DNA from: Patiriisocius marinus
Lineage (GTDB): Bacteria; Bacteroidota; Bacteroidia; Flavobacteriales; Flavobacteriaceae
Direction of reading: 5' to 3'
DNA: 64,000 nt
Assembly: GCF_008974325.1 (NCBI RefSeq)
Contig: NZ_BKCG01000003.1
Span: 124,001-188,000 of the forward strand
Position numbers and translations under genes: made by a program. This document shows positions 48,989-57,521 of this stretch, piece after piece (positions within the stretch are counted from its first letter, which is position 1; each line of letters opens with the position of its first letter). The notes beneath the pieces were generated by a model. The model was not told the DNA's origin. It did not search any database and saw only the letters and a program-made list of their open reading frames with translations.

Positions 48989-49062
48989 TAGCGAGAACGA
49001 GACTTGAACTCGTGACCTCCGGGTTATGAATCCGACGCTCTAACCACCTGAGCTACCTCGCC
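48989..49062 (-). tRNA. tRNA-Met (CAT)
   Basis: A 74-base cloverleaf on the minus strand: acceptor GGCGAGG, D arm GCTC...GAGC, anticodon loop TTCATAA with anticodon CAT, T arm with GTTCAAGTC, discriminator A. No CCA is encoded. The acceptor begins with a G-U pair, not the C-A mismatch of initiators, so elongator Met is favoured; a lysidine-modified tRNA-Ile cannot be wholly excluded. Confidence 0.93.
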
Positions 49063-49157
49063 AAATTTGCTTAATACTATTCTAAGCGGCTGCAAAGATA
49101 AAAACAAAATTATCTAGTGCAAACAATCGGGCATTTTTATTAAATTTATTTCTAAAA

Positions 49158-49184
49158 TTGCTGATTAAATAAAGCGTACCTTTG
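49158..49184 (+). promoter_or_regulatory. promoter for the DEAD-box helicase
   Basis: TTG (49158-49160), 16-base spacer and TACCTTTG (49177-49184). The transcript leader would be about 53 bases, longer than for most genes here. Confidence 0.55.
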
Positions 49185-49243
49185 TCATTCACAAAAGAAA
49201 TGACCTATAATTACTACAGTGTTCATTTCATTTAACACAATTT

Positions 49244-50551
49244 ATGTCATTTAAATCTTTAGGGCTTAACGAAGCCTTGCTAAAAGCAATTAGCAAAAAA
49301 GGGTATACAACACCCAGTCCCATTCAACAAAAAGCAATTCCAAAAATACTTGAAGGTCGCGATGTCCTCGCCTCAGCTCAAACAGGTACAGGTAAAACTG
49401 CAGGGTTTACATTACCTATGCTTGATATTATGTTGCAAAGTAAACCTTTGCACAAACGTCCTATTAGAGCGTTAATTTTAACTCCCACGCGGGAACTAGC
49501 TGCGCAAGTTATGGATGATGTACGCTCATACTCTGAGTTTACAGATTTACGTAGTATGGTAGTTTTTGGTGGTGTAAATGCAAATCCACAAATTAAAACG
49601 TTACGTCAAGGAGTGGATGTATTAGTAGCAACACCAGGTAGATTACTTGATTTACACAGTCAAGGTGCTATGTCATTCAATAAAGTAGAGTTTCTAGTCT
49701 TAGATGAAGCTGACAGAATGCTTGATATGGGTTTTCTACGCGATATTAAAAAAGTTTTAGCGCTATTACCTAGTAAAAGACAAAACTTGTTATTCTCGGC
49801 AACATTTTCAAAAGAGATAAAAAAACTTGCGGGTAGTTTTTTAACAAACCCTGTAATGGTCGAAGCTGCACCAGAAAACACAACTGCAGAGAAGGTAGAG
49901 CAAACTATCTACAGAACAAATAAAGGTCTTAAAACTGAACTTCTTATAAAATTAATGAAGGAAGGTAACTGGGATCAAACACTTGTTTTTACAAGAACAA
50001 AACACGGAGCTAATAAACTTTCAGAAAAACTAGGGAAAGCAGGAATTAAAAGTGCTGCAATCCACGGTAATAAGAGCCAAGGAGCACGAACAAAAGCGCT
50101 TGCAGGTTTTAAAAGTGGTTCCATTAAAGTACTTGTAGCAACTGATATTGCTGCTAGAGGGCTTGATATTCCATTATTACCTTATGTTGTAAACTACGAG
50201 TTACCTAATATACCTGAAGATTACGTTCACCGTATAGGTAGAACAGGTAGAGCAGGAGCAAGTGGTCAAGCAATTTCAATAGTTAGTGTAGACGAGTTTG
50301 AATACGTACGTGGTATTGAAAAATTACTAGGAGAGAAATTAGGAAATGAGATTATTGAAGGTTTTGAACCTACAGAATCACTTAAAGAGATACTTGATAA
50401 AAAAGCTGCTAATAAAGCGCAACATCAACAAAGTAGATCTAGAAACCCTAGAAATTCAAGTAAAAAGTCTAGTGGCGGAAACCGAAATTCTAATTCGGGA
50501 AATTCTGGCTCTAATAACGGAAATCGCTCACGCGGAAGAAATAGATCTTAA
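49244..50551 (+). CDS. DEAD-box RNA helicase, RhlE-like
   Basis: A 435-residue ATP-dependent RNA helicase. It has the Q motif ([11 protein letters not shown]), motif I AQTGTGKT, motif Ia PTRELAAQ, motif II DEAD, motif III SAT, and motif [12 protein letters not shown]. The last 50 residues are rich in Ser, Asn, Arg and Gly, an unstructured RNA-binding tail common in RhlE-type helicases. Likely roles are ribosome assembly or RNA decay, often cold-induced. Confidence 0.95.
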   Translation: MSFKSLGLNEALLKAISKKGYTTPSPIQQKAIPKILEGRDVLASAQTGTGKTAGFTLPMLDIMLQSKPLHKRPIRALILTPTRELAAQVMDDVRSYSEFTDLRSMVVFGGVNANPQIKTLRQGVDVLVATPGRLLDLHSQGAMSFNKVEFLVLDEADRMLDMGFLRDIKKVLALLPSKRQNLLFSATFSKEIKKLAGSFLTNPVMVEAAPENTTAEKVEQTIYRTNKGLKTELLIKLMKEGNWDQTLVFTRTKHGANKLSEKLGKAGIKSAAIHGNKSQGARTKALAGFKSGSIKVLVATDIAARGLDIPLLPYVVNYELPNIPEDYVHRIGRTGRAGASGQAISIVSVDEFEYVRGIEKLLGEKLGNEIIEGFEPTESLKEILDKKAANKAQHQQSRSRNPRNSSKKSSGGNRNSNSGNSGSNNGNRSRGRNRS

Positions 50552-50586
50552 GAAAATAACATTAGTTTCTATTATTAAAAATACCT

Positions 50587-50614
50587 AGGGTGAATTTATT
50601 TTCACCCTTTTTTT
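50587..50614 (+). terminator. terminator after the helicase
   Basis: AGGGTGAA (50587-50594) pairs with TTCACCCT (50601-50608), followed by a T-run. Confidence 0.87.
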
Positions 50615-50746
50615 ATGATTATTAATTAAATTCTAAGTCTTTAAAATTTCGGCTTTGCCCTATCAAAATTTTCTTACACGAAAAAATAGCAACTTGTCTT
50701 TTTCGTTCGCATTGAAATATATATATTGGAGGTCTAACAAAAGACT

Positions 50747-51133
50747 ATGGATGATAAAATAAAATACGAAATGGAGTTTCCAATGCAAGTTTCTCCAAGC
50801 CTTTTATATACCTATATATCAACACCTTCAGGAATGAGTGAGTGGTATGCAGACAATGTAAACTCAAGAGGAGAGTTTTTTACTTTTATTTGGGAAGGAA
50901 GTGAAGAAAAGGCGAAATTGCTTAGTAAAAAAAGTGGTGAGCGTATAAAATTTAGATGGATGGAGGATGAAGGAACCGAATATTTTTTCGAGTTACGCAT
51001 TCAGGTAGATGGTGTTACTAAGGATGTTGCGTTGATGGTAACCGATTTTGCAGAGGAGGATGAAGTAGAGGAAGGAAAACTATTATGGGAAAGTATGATA
51101 GGAGAATTAAAACAAATCTTGGGTTCAAAGTAA
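50747..51133 (+). CDS. START-like domain protein
   Basis: A 128-residue cytosolic protein with a START/AHSA1-like helix-grip pattern: FPMQVSPSLLYTYISTPSGMSEWYADNV, then alternating beta strands (FTFIWEGSEEKAKLL, IKFRWMED, FFELRIQV) and a C-terminal helix (LLWESMIGELKQILG). Such proteins usually bind a hydrophobic ligand or act as co-chaperones; the specific role is unknown. It is followed by a terminator that abuts the next gene. Confidence 0.82.
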   Translation: MDDKIKYEMEFPMQVSPSLLYTYISTPSGMSEWYADNVNSRGEFFTFIWEGSEEKAKLLSKKSGERIKFRWMEDEGTEYFFELRIQVDGVTKDVALMVTDFAEEDEVEEGKLLWESMIGELKQILGSK

Positions 51134-51153
51134 CCTAAAGAAAACCTTATAAG

Positions 51154-51161
51154 TATCTTTG
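51154..51161 (+). promoter_or_regulatory. -7 box for the pabC-like gene
   Basis: TATCTTTG matches TAnnTTTG; no TTG at the expected distance. The predicted start near 51168 falls within the left arm of the adjoining terminator hairpin. Confidence 0.45.
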
Positions 51162-51162
51162 C

Positions 51163-51192
51163 ACCGCCTCCACAAAATGAGGCGGTTTTTTT
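51163..51192 (+). terminator. terminator abutting the next start codon
   Basis: ACCGCCTC (51163-51170) pairs with GAGGCGGT (51179-51186), followed by seven T residues ending at 51192; the next gene's ATG starts at 51193. Confidence 0.88.
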
Positions 51193-52038
51193 ATGATTAA
51201 TTTTAACGGACAACTTTCAGAACATTCAATGAAAACTCTTTCTGTGAGTAATCGCGGACTTAATTACGGTGATGCTGTTTTTGAAACTTTACGTGTTTCG
51301 GCAGGGAAAATTCTTTTTTGGGAAGATCATTACTTTAGGCTAATGTCTTCAATGCGAATTCTACGTATGGAAATCCCAATGAATTTTACACAGGAGTTCC
51401 TTGAAGAGCAAGTACTTAGTACTATTGAAGCTCAAGATGCAAATTATAAAACATATAGAGCAAAAATACTTGTATGGAGAAAAGAAGGTGGCCTTTATAC
51501 ACCTACTTCTAATGATATTGAGTATGCTATAACGTGTTCTCCGTTAGAAAATCCATTTTACACCTTAGATGATTCACCTTGTGAAGTAGAGCTTTTTAAG
51601 GATCATTATATCACTTCTGGTATTTTAAGTACATTAAAAACAAACAATAAAATAATTAATGTTTTAGGTAGTATTTATGCTAAAGAGAATGATTATCAAA
51701 ACTGCTTGCTTCTAAACGAAAAAAAACAAGTTATAGAAACATTGAATGGTAATTTATTTTTAGTAAAAGGAGATACTATTAAAACACCTCCATTAGCCGA
51801 TGGTTGTCTAAAAGGAGTGATGCGCAAGCAGATTTTATCAATGTTTGATAAATTACTAGATTACGATTTTGAGGAAGCATCAATATCACCTTTCGAACTT
51901 CAAAAAGCTGATGAACTTTTTACCACTAATGTTGTGACGGGTATTACTTCAATAACTAAATACCGTAAAAAAGAATATAGCAATTCGGTAGCAAAAGAAC
52001 TATTGGGTAAACTTAATATGAAAGCTAGACTGGGGTAG
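51193..52038 (+). CDS. pabC: class IV aminotransferase, aminodeoxychorismate lyase-like
   Basis: A 281-residue fold-type IV PLP enzyme. It shows NRGLNYGDAVFETLRV near the N-terminus, the PLP-lysine region LSTLKTNNKIINVLGS (near residue 150) and a C-terminal ADELFTTNVVTGITSI. Size and start (MINFNGQL) suit 4-amino-4-deoxychorismate lyase, the second step to p-aminobenzoate, which would pair with the pabB-like gene at 18055. Branched-chain or D-amino-acid aminotransferase are alternatives. The start directly follows a terminator T-run, so translation must use an unusual leader. Confidence 0.82.
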   Translation: MINFNGQLSEHSMKTLSVSNRGLNYGDAVFETLRVSAGKILFWEDHYFRLMSSMRILRMEIPMNFTQEFLEEQVLSTIEAQDANYKTYRAKILVWRKEGGLYTPTSNDIEYAITCSPLENPFYTLDDSPCEVELFKDHYITSGILSTLKTNNKIINVLGSIYAKENDYQNCLLLNEKKQVIETLNGNLFLVKGDTIKTPPLADGCLKGVMRKQILSMFDKLLDYDFEEASISPFELQKADELFTTNVVTGITSITKYRKKEYSNSVAKELLGKLNMKARLG

Positions 52039-52039
52039 T

Positions 52040-52447
52040 TTATAAAAACTTAGCTTTTAACTCAGGTGTAGGAATCATACAGCTATCCTTTTTACCATAC
52101 CATTTGTATCTGTTTTTAGCAATATAATCATAGACTACATCACGTATAAAAGCTGGTACTATAATAAAAACATAGAGAAGTGGCCAAGCTCCTCCAAGGT
52201 ATTTTGCGGTTCTTAAAGCTGCGGAAGATTTAACGTATGCTTTACCATTTTCAATGAGTACAATTGAGTCAATGTTTTTTGGATCGATATTATATTTGGT
52301 TAAATAGGACTTTCCAGGTTCTTCCTGTAATGCAGTAAATCGAAATACATCTTTATTATCAAGTTTAATAACAAAGTTGACAGCGCTATTACAAAGATTG
52401 CAAACGCCATCAAAGAGTAAAATTTTATGTTCTTTAGTGTCAATCAT
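52040..52447 (-). CDS. DCC-family thiol-disulfide oxidoreductase (DUF393)
   Basis: A 135-residue protein with the family signature LLFDGVCNLCNSAVNFVIK; the DxxCxxC cysteines are Cys16 and Cys19. One hydrophobic segment (about 88-105; WPLLYVFIIVPAFI) may attach it to the membrane. Its ATG overlaps the MutS2-like stop codon by one base, so the two are translationally coupled. Redox partner unknown. Confidence 0.88.
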   Translation of the reverse strand: MIDTKEHKILLFDGVCNLCNSAVNFVIKLDNKDVFRFTALQEEPGKSYLTKYNIDPKNIDSIVLIENGKAYVKSSAALRTAKYLGGAWPLLYVFIIVPAFIRDVVYDYIAKNRYKWYGKKDSCMIPTPELKAKFL

Positions 52448-54612
52448 TATTTACCAACGTATTCTAATTCATCAAGACTCACATTTGTTGTGAAAATTCC
52501 ATAATTAACAGTTGCTTTATTTTTTTCAATTTTATCAATAGTTCCTATTGCTTTACCATCTTTCATGCGTACTCTATGCCCTAATTTTAATGGAACTTCA
52601 GGTTTAGGAGCAGGTGCTTTTTTAGCTTCGGCTTTTTCTATTTTTTTCTTTTGTCGTATTACTTCAACTTTTTTTTCAACTTCAGCTTCCGTAATTTTTT
52701 TCTTTGCTTTTACTTGCTTCTTTTGCTTTGGAGCTATCTTTTTACGTTTAGAATTTTCCACAAGAACCATTTTAAATAGTTCGTCAATTAACAATTTTTT
52801 CTTTTTGTTGTTATGGAAGCGCTCAGATAAAACATCAAACTTTTTACCAATAGAAATCAACTTTTGATTGCTATCAAAAAGCTCTTGATAATTTTCTAAT
52901 TTGTCTTGTACTTTAGCATTAATCTCTTTTAGTTGCTGTTCTTCTTTACGAGCTTTTTCAGCTGAAGTCTCAAGGTTCTCTGAAGTTTTACGAAGCTTTG
53001 ATCTTTCTTTTTGTAAATCGGCAATTGATTTATCAAATCTAATTTTACCTCTAGCAACTTTCTTTTTAGACTTATTAATTAAGCTATAAGGAATTCCGTT
53101 TTTTTGAGCTACTTCAAATGTAAACGAACTCCCAGCTTCCCCTAAAAACAATTTATATAGTGGTTCTAAGGTTTTGCTATCAAATAACATATTTGCATTA
53201 ATTGCGTGTGGCAACTCATTTGCAAGTAATTTTAGGTTAGCGTAGTGTGTTGTTATTATTCCGAAAGCTTCTCTTTCATAGAAAACCTCGAGGAATGTTT
53301 CAGCTAATGCACCACCCAATTCTGGGTCACTTCCGGTTCCAAATTCGTCAATAAGAAATAGTGTATTACTGTTACATTTCCGAAGAAAATGATTCATCTT
53401 TTTTAAACGGTAACTATAAGTGCTTAGGTGATTTTCAATAGATTGATTATCGCCAATGTCAGTTAGTATCCTATCAAAAAAGCAAAATTCACTTTGTGGT
53501 TCTACTGGAATTAGAAAACCTGTTTGCAGCATAATTTGAAGCAGACCAACGGTTTTCAATGTTATACTTTTTCCACCTGCATTTGGTCCCGAAATCACGA
53601 TAATGCGTTCTTCGTGTTTTAACGAAATACTTTGTGGATAGGTTTTTTCTTTACGAGCCTTATTAGTTAACAATAGTAAAGGATGGTAGGCGTTTATTAA
53701 AGATAACCTTCTTGCTTTAGTAATAATGGGTACGTTAGCATCCATTTTTAAAGCGTATTTCGCTTTCGCTGAAATAACATCAATCTTTACTAAAAAGCTT
53801 TGATAAGATTTTAATAAGGGGGCATACGGTCTAATATATTCCGTAAGCATTTTTAGTATTCGTTTAATCTCTTCGCGCTCTTCGTAAATAAGATTGCTCA
53901 ACTCAGTTGTAAACTCAAAAGTTTCCTGAGGCTCCATATACACAATACTACCCGTTTTAGAAGTTCCTAAAACAGTACCTCTCACTTTTTTACGGTACAT
54001 TGATTTTACCGCTAGTACGCGTCTGTTTTCTACAACCGACTCTCTAATTTCATCTAAATAATCATTACTAGAATATGCGCTAAGTGCTTTGTTGAAAGAT
54101 GAATTAATTTGTCCTTTAACACTATTTAATCGTCTTCTAATAGCTAGTAATTGTGGGGAAGCTTCATCTTTAACTTCGCCATATTTGTTGATAATAGCTT
54201 TAATTTCTTCGCTTATATGTTGCTTAAAATCTATTGTATTAGACAATGAATGTAACTCAATATAAAACTCTTCATATTTCTTGAAAAATTTGAGTATCAT
54301 TCCAGTCGAATCAATAATAGCTCCCATTTTTCTAAAGCCCGATATCTCCAAAACACTATTTTCAATATCTAACAAATAGAGTTCTCTTGTTATATCGTCA
54401 AAACCGTGGTTAGGTACTGGCGCATCACTGTGTATAGAAGCTTTATATTCATTTACGCGAGTTAATGCTGGTATAATTTCGGCTTCATCAGTAAATGGTA
54501 ATAGTGTTACCATGTGTTCTTTCCCTAAGGTTGTAACGCAATACTCTGCAGTTTGCTTTAATATCGTAGGAAATTCTAAATCTAAAAGGGTCTTACTGTC
54601 TATTTTAATCAT
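52447..54612 (-). CDS. mutS2: MutS2-like DNA-binding ATPase lacking the Smr domain
   Basis: A 721-residue MutS-family ATPase. MutS core and lever regions (about 1-310) precede the ATPase domain with Walker A SGPNAGGKSITLKT, Walker B LFLIDEFGTGSDPELG and TTHYANLKLLA. A long Lys/Glu-rich coiled coil (about 510-665) follows, then a short KOW-like beta segment (LKLGHRVRMKDGKAIGTIDKI). Standard MutS2 ends in an Smr nuclease domain; none is present. MutS2 acts on recombination intermediates or collided ribosomes in other bacteria. I start at MIKIDSKTLLDLEF; four more residues upstream are possible. Confidence 0.9.
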   Translation of the reverse strand: MIKIDSKTLLDLEFPTILKQTAEYCVTTLGKEHMVTLLPFTDEAEIIPALTRVNEYKASIHSDAPVPNHGFDDITRELYLLDIENSVLEISGFRKMGAIIDSTGMILKFFKKYEEFYIELHSLSNTIDFKQHISEEIKAIINKYGEVKDEASPQLLAIRRRLNSVKGQINSSFNKALSAYSSNDYLDEIRESVVENRRVLAVKSMYRKKVRGTVLGTSKTGSIVYMEPQETFEFTTELSNLIYEEREEIKRILKMLTEYIRPYAPLLKSYQSFLVKIDVISAKAKYALKMDANVPIITKARRLSLINAYHPLLLLTNKARKEKTYPQSISLKHEERIIVISGPNAGGKSITLKTVGLLQIMLQTGFLIPVEPQSEFCFFDRILTDIGDNQSIENHLSTYSYRLKKMNHFLRKCNSNTLFLIDEFGTGSDPELGGALAETFLEVFYEREAFGIITTHYANLKLLANELPHAINANMLFDSKTLEPLYKLFLGEAGSSFTFEVAQKNGIPYSLINKSKKKVARGKIRFDKSIADLQKERSKLRKTSENLETSAEKARKEEQQLKEINAKVQDKLENYQELFDSNQKLISIGKKFDVLSERFHNNKKKKLLIDELFKMVLVENSKRKKIAPKQKKQVKAKKKITEAEVEKKVEVIRQKKKIEKAEAKKAPAPKPEVPLKLGHRVRMKDGKAIGTIDKIEKNKATVNYGIFTTNVSLDELEYVGK

Positions 54613-54699
54613 TGAGAAAGGCACATTGAGCGTGCTACATTTAATTTTCTTCTGAAATTTTAATCACTTTACAATAGTTAAGTCGCCTTAAAGTTTTGC

Positions 54700-54707
54700 T
54701 ATTTTTG
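54700..54707 (+). promoter_or_regulatory. -7 box for ung
   Basis: TATTTTTG matches TAnnTTTG; expected start near 54715, about 24 bases before the ATG. Confidence 0.45.
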
Positions 54708-54738
54708 AAAGTAGATTGCAACTACAAAAATAGACAAT

Positions 54739-55407
54739 ATGGATGTAAAAATGGGGCCTCAGTGGGAGGCAGTTTTGGAAGATGAAATACAGAAAGATTA
54801 TTTTAAATCTTTAGTTGAAACCATTGAAAGCGAATACCGTCTAAATACCTGTTATCCTCCGTCTAATAGTATTTTCTCAGCTTTTGAGTATACGCCATTT
54901 AATGATATTAAGGTGGTAATTATTGGGCAAGATCCTTATCACGGTAGAGGACAGGCTAACGGGCTTTGTTTCTCCGTAACTGATGGTATAACGCATCCAC
55001 CATCATTAAAAAACATTTTTAAAGAAATAGTTTCGGATATTGGAATTGCATATCCAGAAAGCGGAAACCTAGAACGATGGGCTAAACAAGGTGTGCTATT
55101 GCTAAATGCAACTTTAACAGTAAAAGAAGCAGCAGCTGGGAGTCATCAAAAAATAGGATGGGAAACATTTACTGATGCTGTAATTAAGAAAATTTCAGAA
55201 AAACGTACTGATGTAGTCTTTTTATTGTGGGGAGGTTTTGCTAAAAAGAAGGCTAAACTTATTGACGGAAACAAACACCACATTCTATTAAGTGGTCATC
55301 CTTCTCCATTAAGTGCAAATAGGGGGTATTGGTTTGGTAATCAACATTTTTCTAAAACCAATTCATTTTTAGCATCTAAGGGTAATTCCTTAATTGATTG
55401 GAAATAA
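54739..55407 (+). CDS. ung: uracil-DNA glycosylase, family 1
   Basis: Removes uracil from DNA. Contains the catalytic water-activating motif GQDPYHG (Asp65), LLNATLTV, and the HPSPLSANRG loop with the catalytic His. At 222 residues it matches E. coli Ung. Divergent from the mutS2-like gene, with a -7 box in the intergenic region. Confidence 0.97.
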   Translation: MDVKMGPQWEAVLEDEIQKDYFKSLVETIESEYRLNTCYPPSNSIFSAFEYTPFNDIKVVIIGQDPYHGRGQANGLCFSVTDGITHPPSLKNIFKEIVSDIGIAYPESGNLERWAKQGVLLLNATLTVKEAAAGSHQKIGWETFTDAVIKKISEKRTDVVFLLWGGFAKKKAKLIDGNKHHILLSGHPSPLSANRGYWFGNQHFSKTNSFLASKGNSLIDWK

Positions 55408-55451
55408 AAAACTATCTATAAAATGGTTGGCATACATTTTACAGATAGTTT
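55404..55451. terminator. terminator hairpin between ung and the small peptide gene
   Basis: A 17-position stem (55409-55425 with 55435-55451) with one A-C mismatch and nine-base loop. The U-rich tail is on the minus-strand side, so it best serves the convergent 35-residue gene, and may also stabilise the ung 3' end. Confidence 0.65.
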
Positions 55452-55480
55452 AGTTCACTTAAACTATAAACTAAAAAAAA

Positions 55481-55588
55481 TTACTTCTCTTCTTTTTGAT
55501 TAGACTCTGTTGCATCATTACAACTAAACTGTAGTAATAAAAAATTGATACCTACTAAACTGCCTAAAACTATTAAAAATGTTGTCAT
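55481..55588 (-). CDS. small membrane or lipoprotein-like peptide (35 aa)
   Basis: A complete frame from ATG to TAA encodes 35 residues: a hydrophobic helix (about 3-23; FLIVLGSLVGINFLLLQFSC) ending at Cys24, then a polar tail NDATESNQKEEK. The sequence resembles a minimal membrane-anchored peptide or a tiny lipoprotein. It is bracketed by its own candidate terminator (55404-55451) and sits alone in the gap between ung and the substrate-binding gene, which supports it being real. Function unknown. Confidence 0.55.
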   Translation of the reverse strand: MTTFLIVLGSLVGINFLLLQFSCNDATESNQKEEK

Positions 55589-55691
55589 AATTGTGAGATT
55601 ATATATGTTAGATGCAGCATTCCTTAAAGGGTTGCGTCAAGCTTAAAAAAAATAGTAGCTTTAGTAATATATATAGTTAATTTAAAAAAAA

Positions 55692-55720
55692 ATCATAAAA
55701 AACACCCTCGAAGGGTGTTT
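55692..55720 (-). terminator. terminator after the substrate-binding gene
   Basis: A 9-bp stem with a tight CGA-type loop (55700-55708 with 55712-55720), followed on the minus strand by a T-run. Confidence 0.85.
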
Positions 55721-55725
55721 AATTT

Positions 55726-56580
55726 TTATCCTAAAATATCATTAATGGGTTTTTCGCTTTCAATTAACTGTAGTTGTTTGAGTTTTTTCTGAACCCTTGT
55801 TACTTCAGCTTCTGATAGTTGCTCTTGGCTCCATTCAGTAAGTGATAACCATTCCTGTACATCTTCAATATTTTGATCGTATCTATTAGATATCATTTGA
55901 TCAATACAAGGGATTTCCTTAAACTCTTCTGTAGTAGCGTTGATAATGTCTAAAATTTTAGAAACAGCATCAGGATCATTTTCTAATACCTCGTTTCTAA
56001 CTGCAATTACAAAACATGGCCAAGGAGTAGGGCATTCGCCTACGATGTTAAAGGGGCCATTATCTACATAAGGTTTTGTAGTAAATTTTTCCCACATAAA
56101 ATAATCACCTTTTCCTTCTGGCAATCCATTTAATGCACCTTCTAAATTTTTTATAACTTCAAAATCAAGATCCTTCTCGGTATCCCAACCTTGCTTTTCA
56201 GCATTTACATAAGCCATTAAATGAGATCCAGAACCGTATCTACTTATAGCAGCTTTAGTACCTTTTAAATCTGAAATACTCTTATAATCGCTATTTTTTG
56301 CTGTGTGGATCCCCCATATCAATGGCGATTTTACAAACACCTGAACAATTTTACTTGGGTTACCATTAATAATATCTCTTATAATTCCTTCTGTGAGGAT
56401 TACAGCCATATCAATTTCACCTTCTCGCAATGCTTTACACATTTGTCCCGTACCACCATAGTAATCTGTCCATCGTAAATTGATGTCCACCTCATGATAT
56501 TCCTTATTTTTTAAAGTTAAATACCAAGGAAGATTAAAATGCTCTGGTACTCCGCCTATTTTAAATTGTTTCATACTCAT
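55726..56580 (-). CDS. substrate-binding-domain protein without signal peptide
   Basis: A 284-residue protein with a periplasmic-binding-protein type 2 pattern (NMT1/ThiY-like): FKIGGVPEHFNLPWYLTLKN, REGEIDMAVILTEG, SDLKGTKAAISRYGSGSHLMAY and a C-terminal helical part. It lacks any signal peptide or lipobox, and no ABC permease or ATPase lies beside it. It may therefore be a cytosolic ligand-binding protein or an enzyme of the same fold. It starts 17 bases after the nucleoside phosphorylase, so the two are probably co-transcribed. Confidence 0.75.
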   Translation of the reverse strand: MSMKQFKIGGVPEHFNLPWYLTLKNKEYHEVDINLRWTDYYGGTGQMCKALREGEIDMAVILTEGIIRDIINGNPSKIVQVFVKSPLIWGIHTAKNSDYKSISDLKGTKAAISRYGSGSHLMAYVNAEKQGWDTEKDLDFEVIKNLEGALNGLPEGKGDYFMWEKFTTKPYVDNGPFNIVGECPTPWPCFVIAVRNEVLENDPDAVSKILDIINATTEEFKEIPCIDQMISNRYDQNIEDVQEWLSLTEWSQEQLSEAEVTRVQKKLKQLQLIESEKPINDILG

Positions 56581-56597
56581 CTTGTAACAGAAGCAAA

Positions 56598-57494
56598 TTA
56601 AAGTGTTACTAATTTATTTAATGTATTTTCAATTAACAAAGCTACAGTTTCTTTAGGTTTTTCACTAAAAGTACCATTTGCTCTATTTGCTATAATTGCA
56701 TTTAAAGATATGGCTTTGTGTCCTAGTAGTTTAGCTAATCCATATATTCCAGAAGTTTCCATTTCCAGATTAGTTATTACTTGGTTATTGTAATTAAAGG
56801 ACTCTAATTTAGAATTCAACAAATCGTCTTGTAGTACTAAACGAAGTTTTCTTCCTTGAGGCCCGTAAAATCCAACATTAGTAGCAGTTATTCCTTTTCT
56901 GAAATTTTCGCCAGTAAAAAGATTAAGCAACGTTTCGTCACCATTTACAACATATGGTTTTGAATTAGACGTATTCCATTGAGTATGCTTAACAAATGCT
57001 TCAGATAATTCTGAATTAATAAAAGAAGCTGTTTTATAAAAATGGAGTAGATTGTCAAAACCTATTCCTATTTCAGAAACTAAAAAACTATCTAAAGGGA
57101 TATGTTCTTGGATTGCTCCAGAAGTTCCTATTCTGATAATATTTAATTGTGTTAGTTCGTCTTTTATAGTTCTTGTTTTGAAGTCGATATTTACAAGTGC
57201 ATCAAGTTCATTAAAAACAATGTCTATATTATCAGTTCCTATTCCAGTTGAGATAACCGTAAGGCGTTTACCTTTATATAATCCGGTTTCGGTTTTAAAT
57301 TCTCTTTTGTGCTTAGATACTTCTATCACATCAAAGTGTTTCGTGATAGCGCTTACCCTATCAGGATCACCTACAGTAATTATTGTATGAGCTATATCTT
57401 TAGGTAATAAGTTAAGGTGGTAGATGCTACCATCCTTATTTAATATAAGTTCGCTAGGAGCGAGTGGATTAGAATTTTTGATATGTAACGGTAT
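56598..57494 (-). CDS. nucleoside phosphorylase (purine/uridine type), start codon not canonical
   Basis: Phosphorolysis of nucleosides to base and ribose 1-phosphate (PNP/UDP family). From a GTG at 57329 the frame gives 243 residues (RIGTSGAIQ, GFYGPQGR, LEMETSGIYGLA). But the same frame stays open upstream to 57500 and encodes family-typical SELILNKDGSIYHLNLL and the phosphate-binding VGDPDRV, so the true N-terminus is near 57480-57497. No ATG, GTG or TTG exists there; only ATA (57497, 57494), TTA (57488) and ATC (57482). I place the start at the second ATA as a guess. A sequence error or a damaged start is also possible. Confidence 0.75.
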   Translation of the reverse strand: MPLHIKNSNPLAPSELILNKDGSIYHLNLLPKDIAHTIITVGDPDRVSAITKHFDVIEVSKHKREFKTETGLYKGKRLTVISTGIGTDNIDIVFNELDALVNIDFKTRTIKDELTQLNIIRIGTSGAIQEHIPLDSFLVSEIGIGFDNLLHFYKTASFINSELSEAFVKHTQWNTSNSKPYVVNGDETLLNLFTGENFRKGITATNVGFYGPQGRKLRLVLQDDLLNSKLESFNYNNQVITNLEMETSGIYGLAKLLGHKAISLNAIIANRANGTFSEKPKETVALLIENTLNKLVTL

Positions 57495-57521
57495 TATATT
57501 AGTTTGTTATTTCGCTTAAAA

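Noticed and set aside
49244-50551. The Ser/Asn/Arg-rich helicase tail as a frameshifted or foreign end
   Set aside because: Such disordered tails are normal in RhlE-type helicases, and the frame ends just before a good terminator.
51177-51200. Seven-codon mini-ORF overlapping the pabC-like start
   Set aside because: Too short, and it arises from the terminator sequence.
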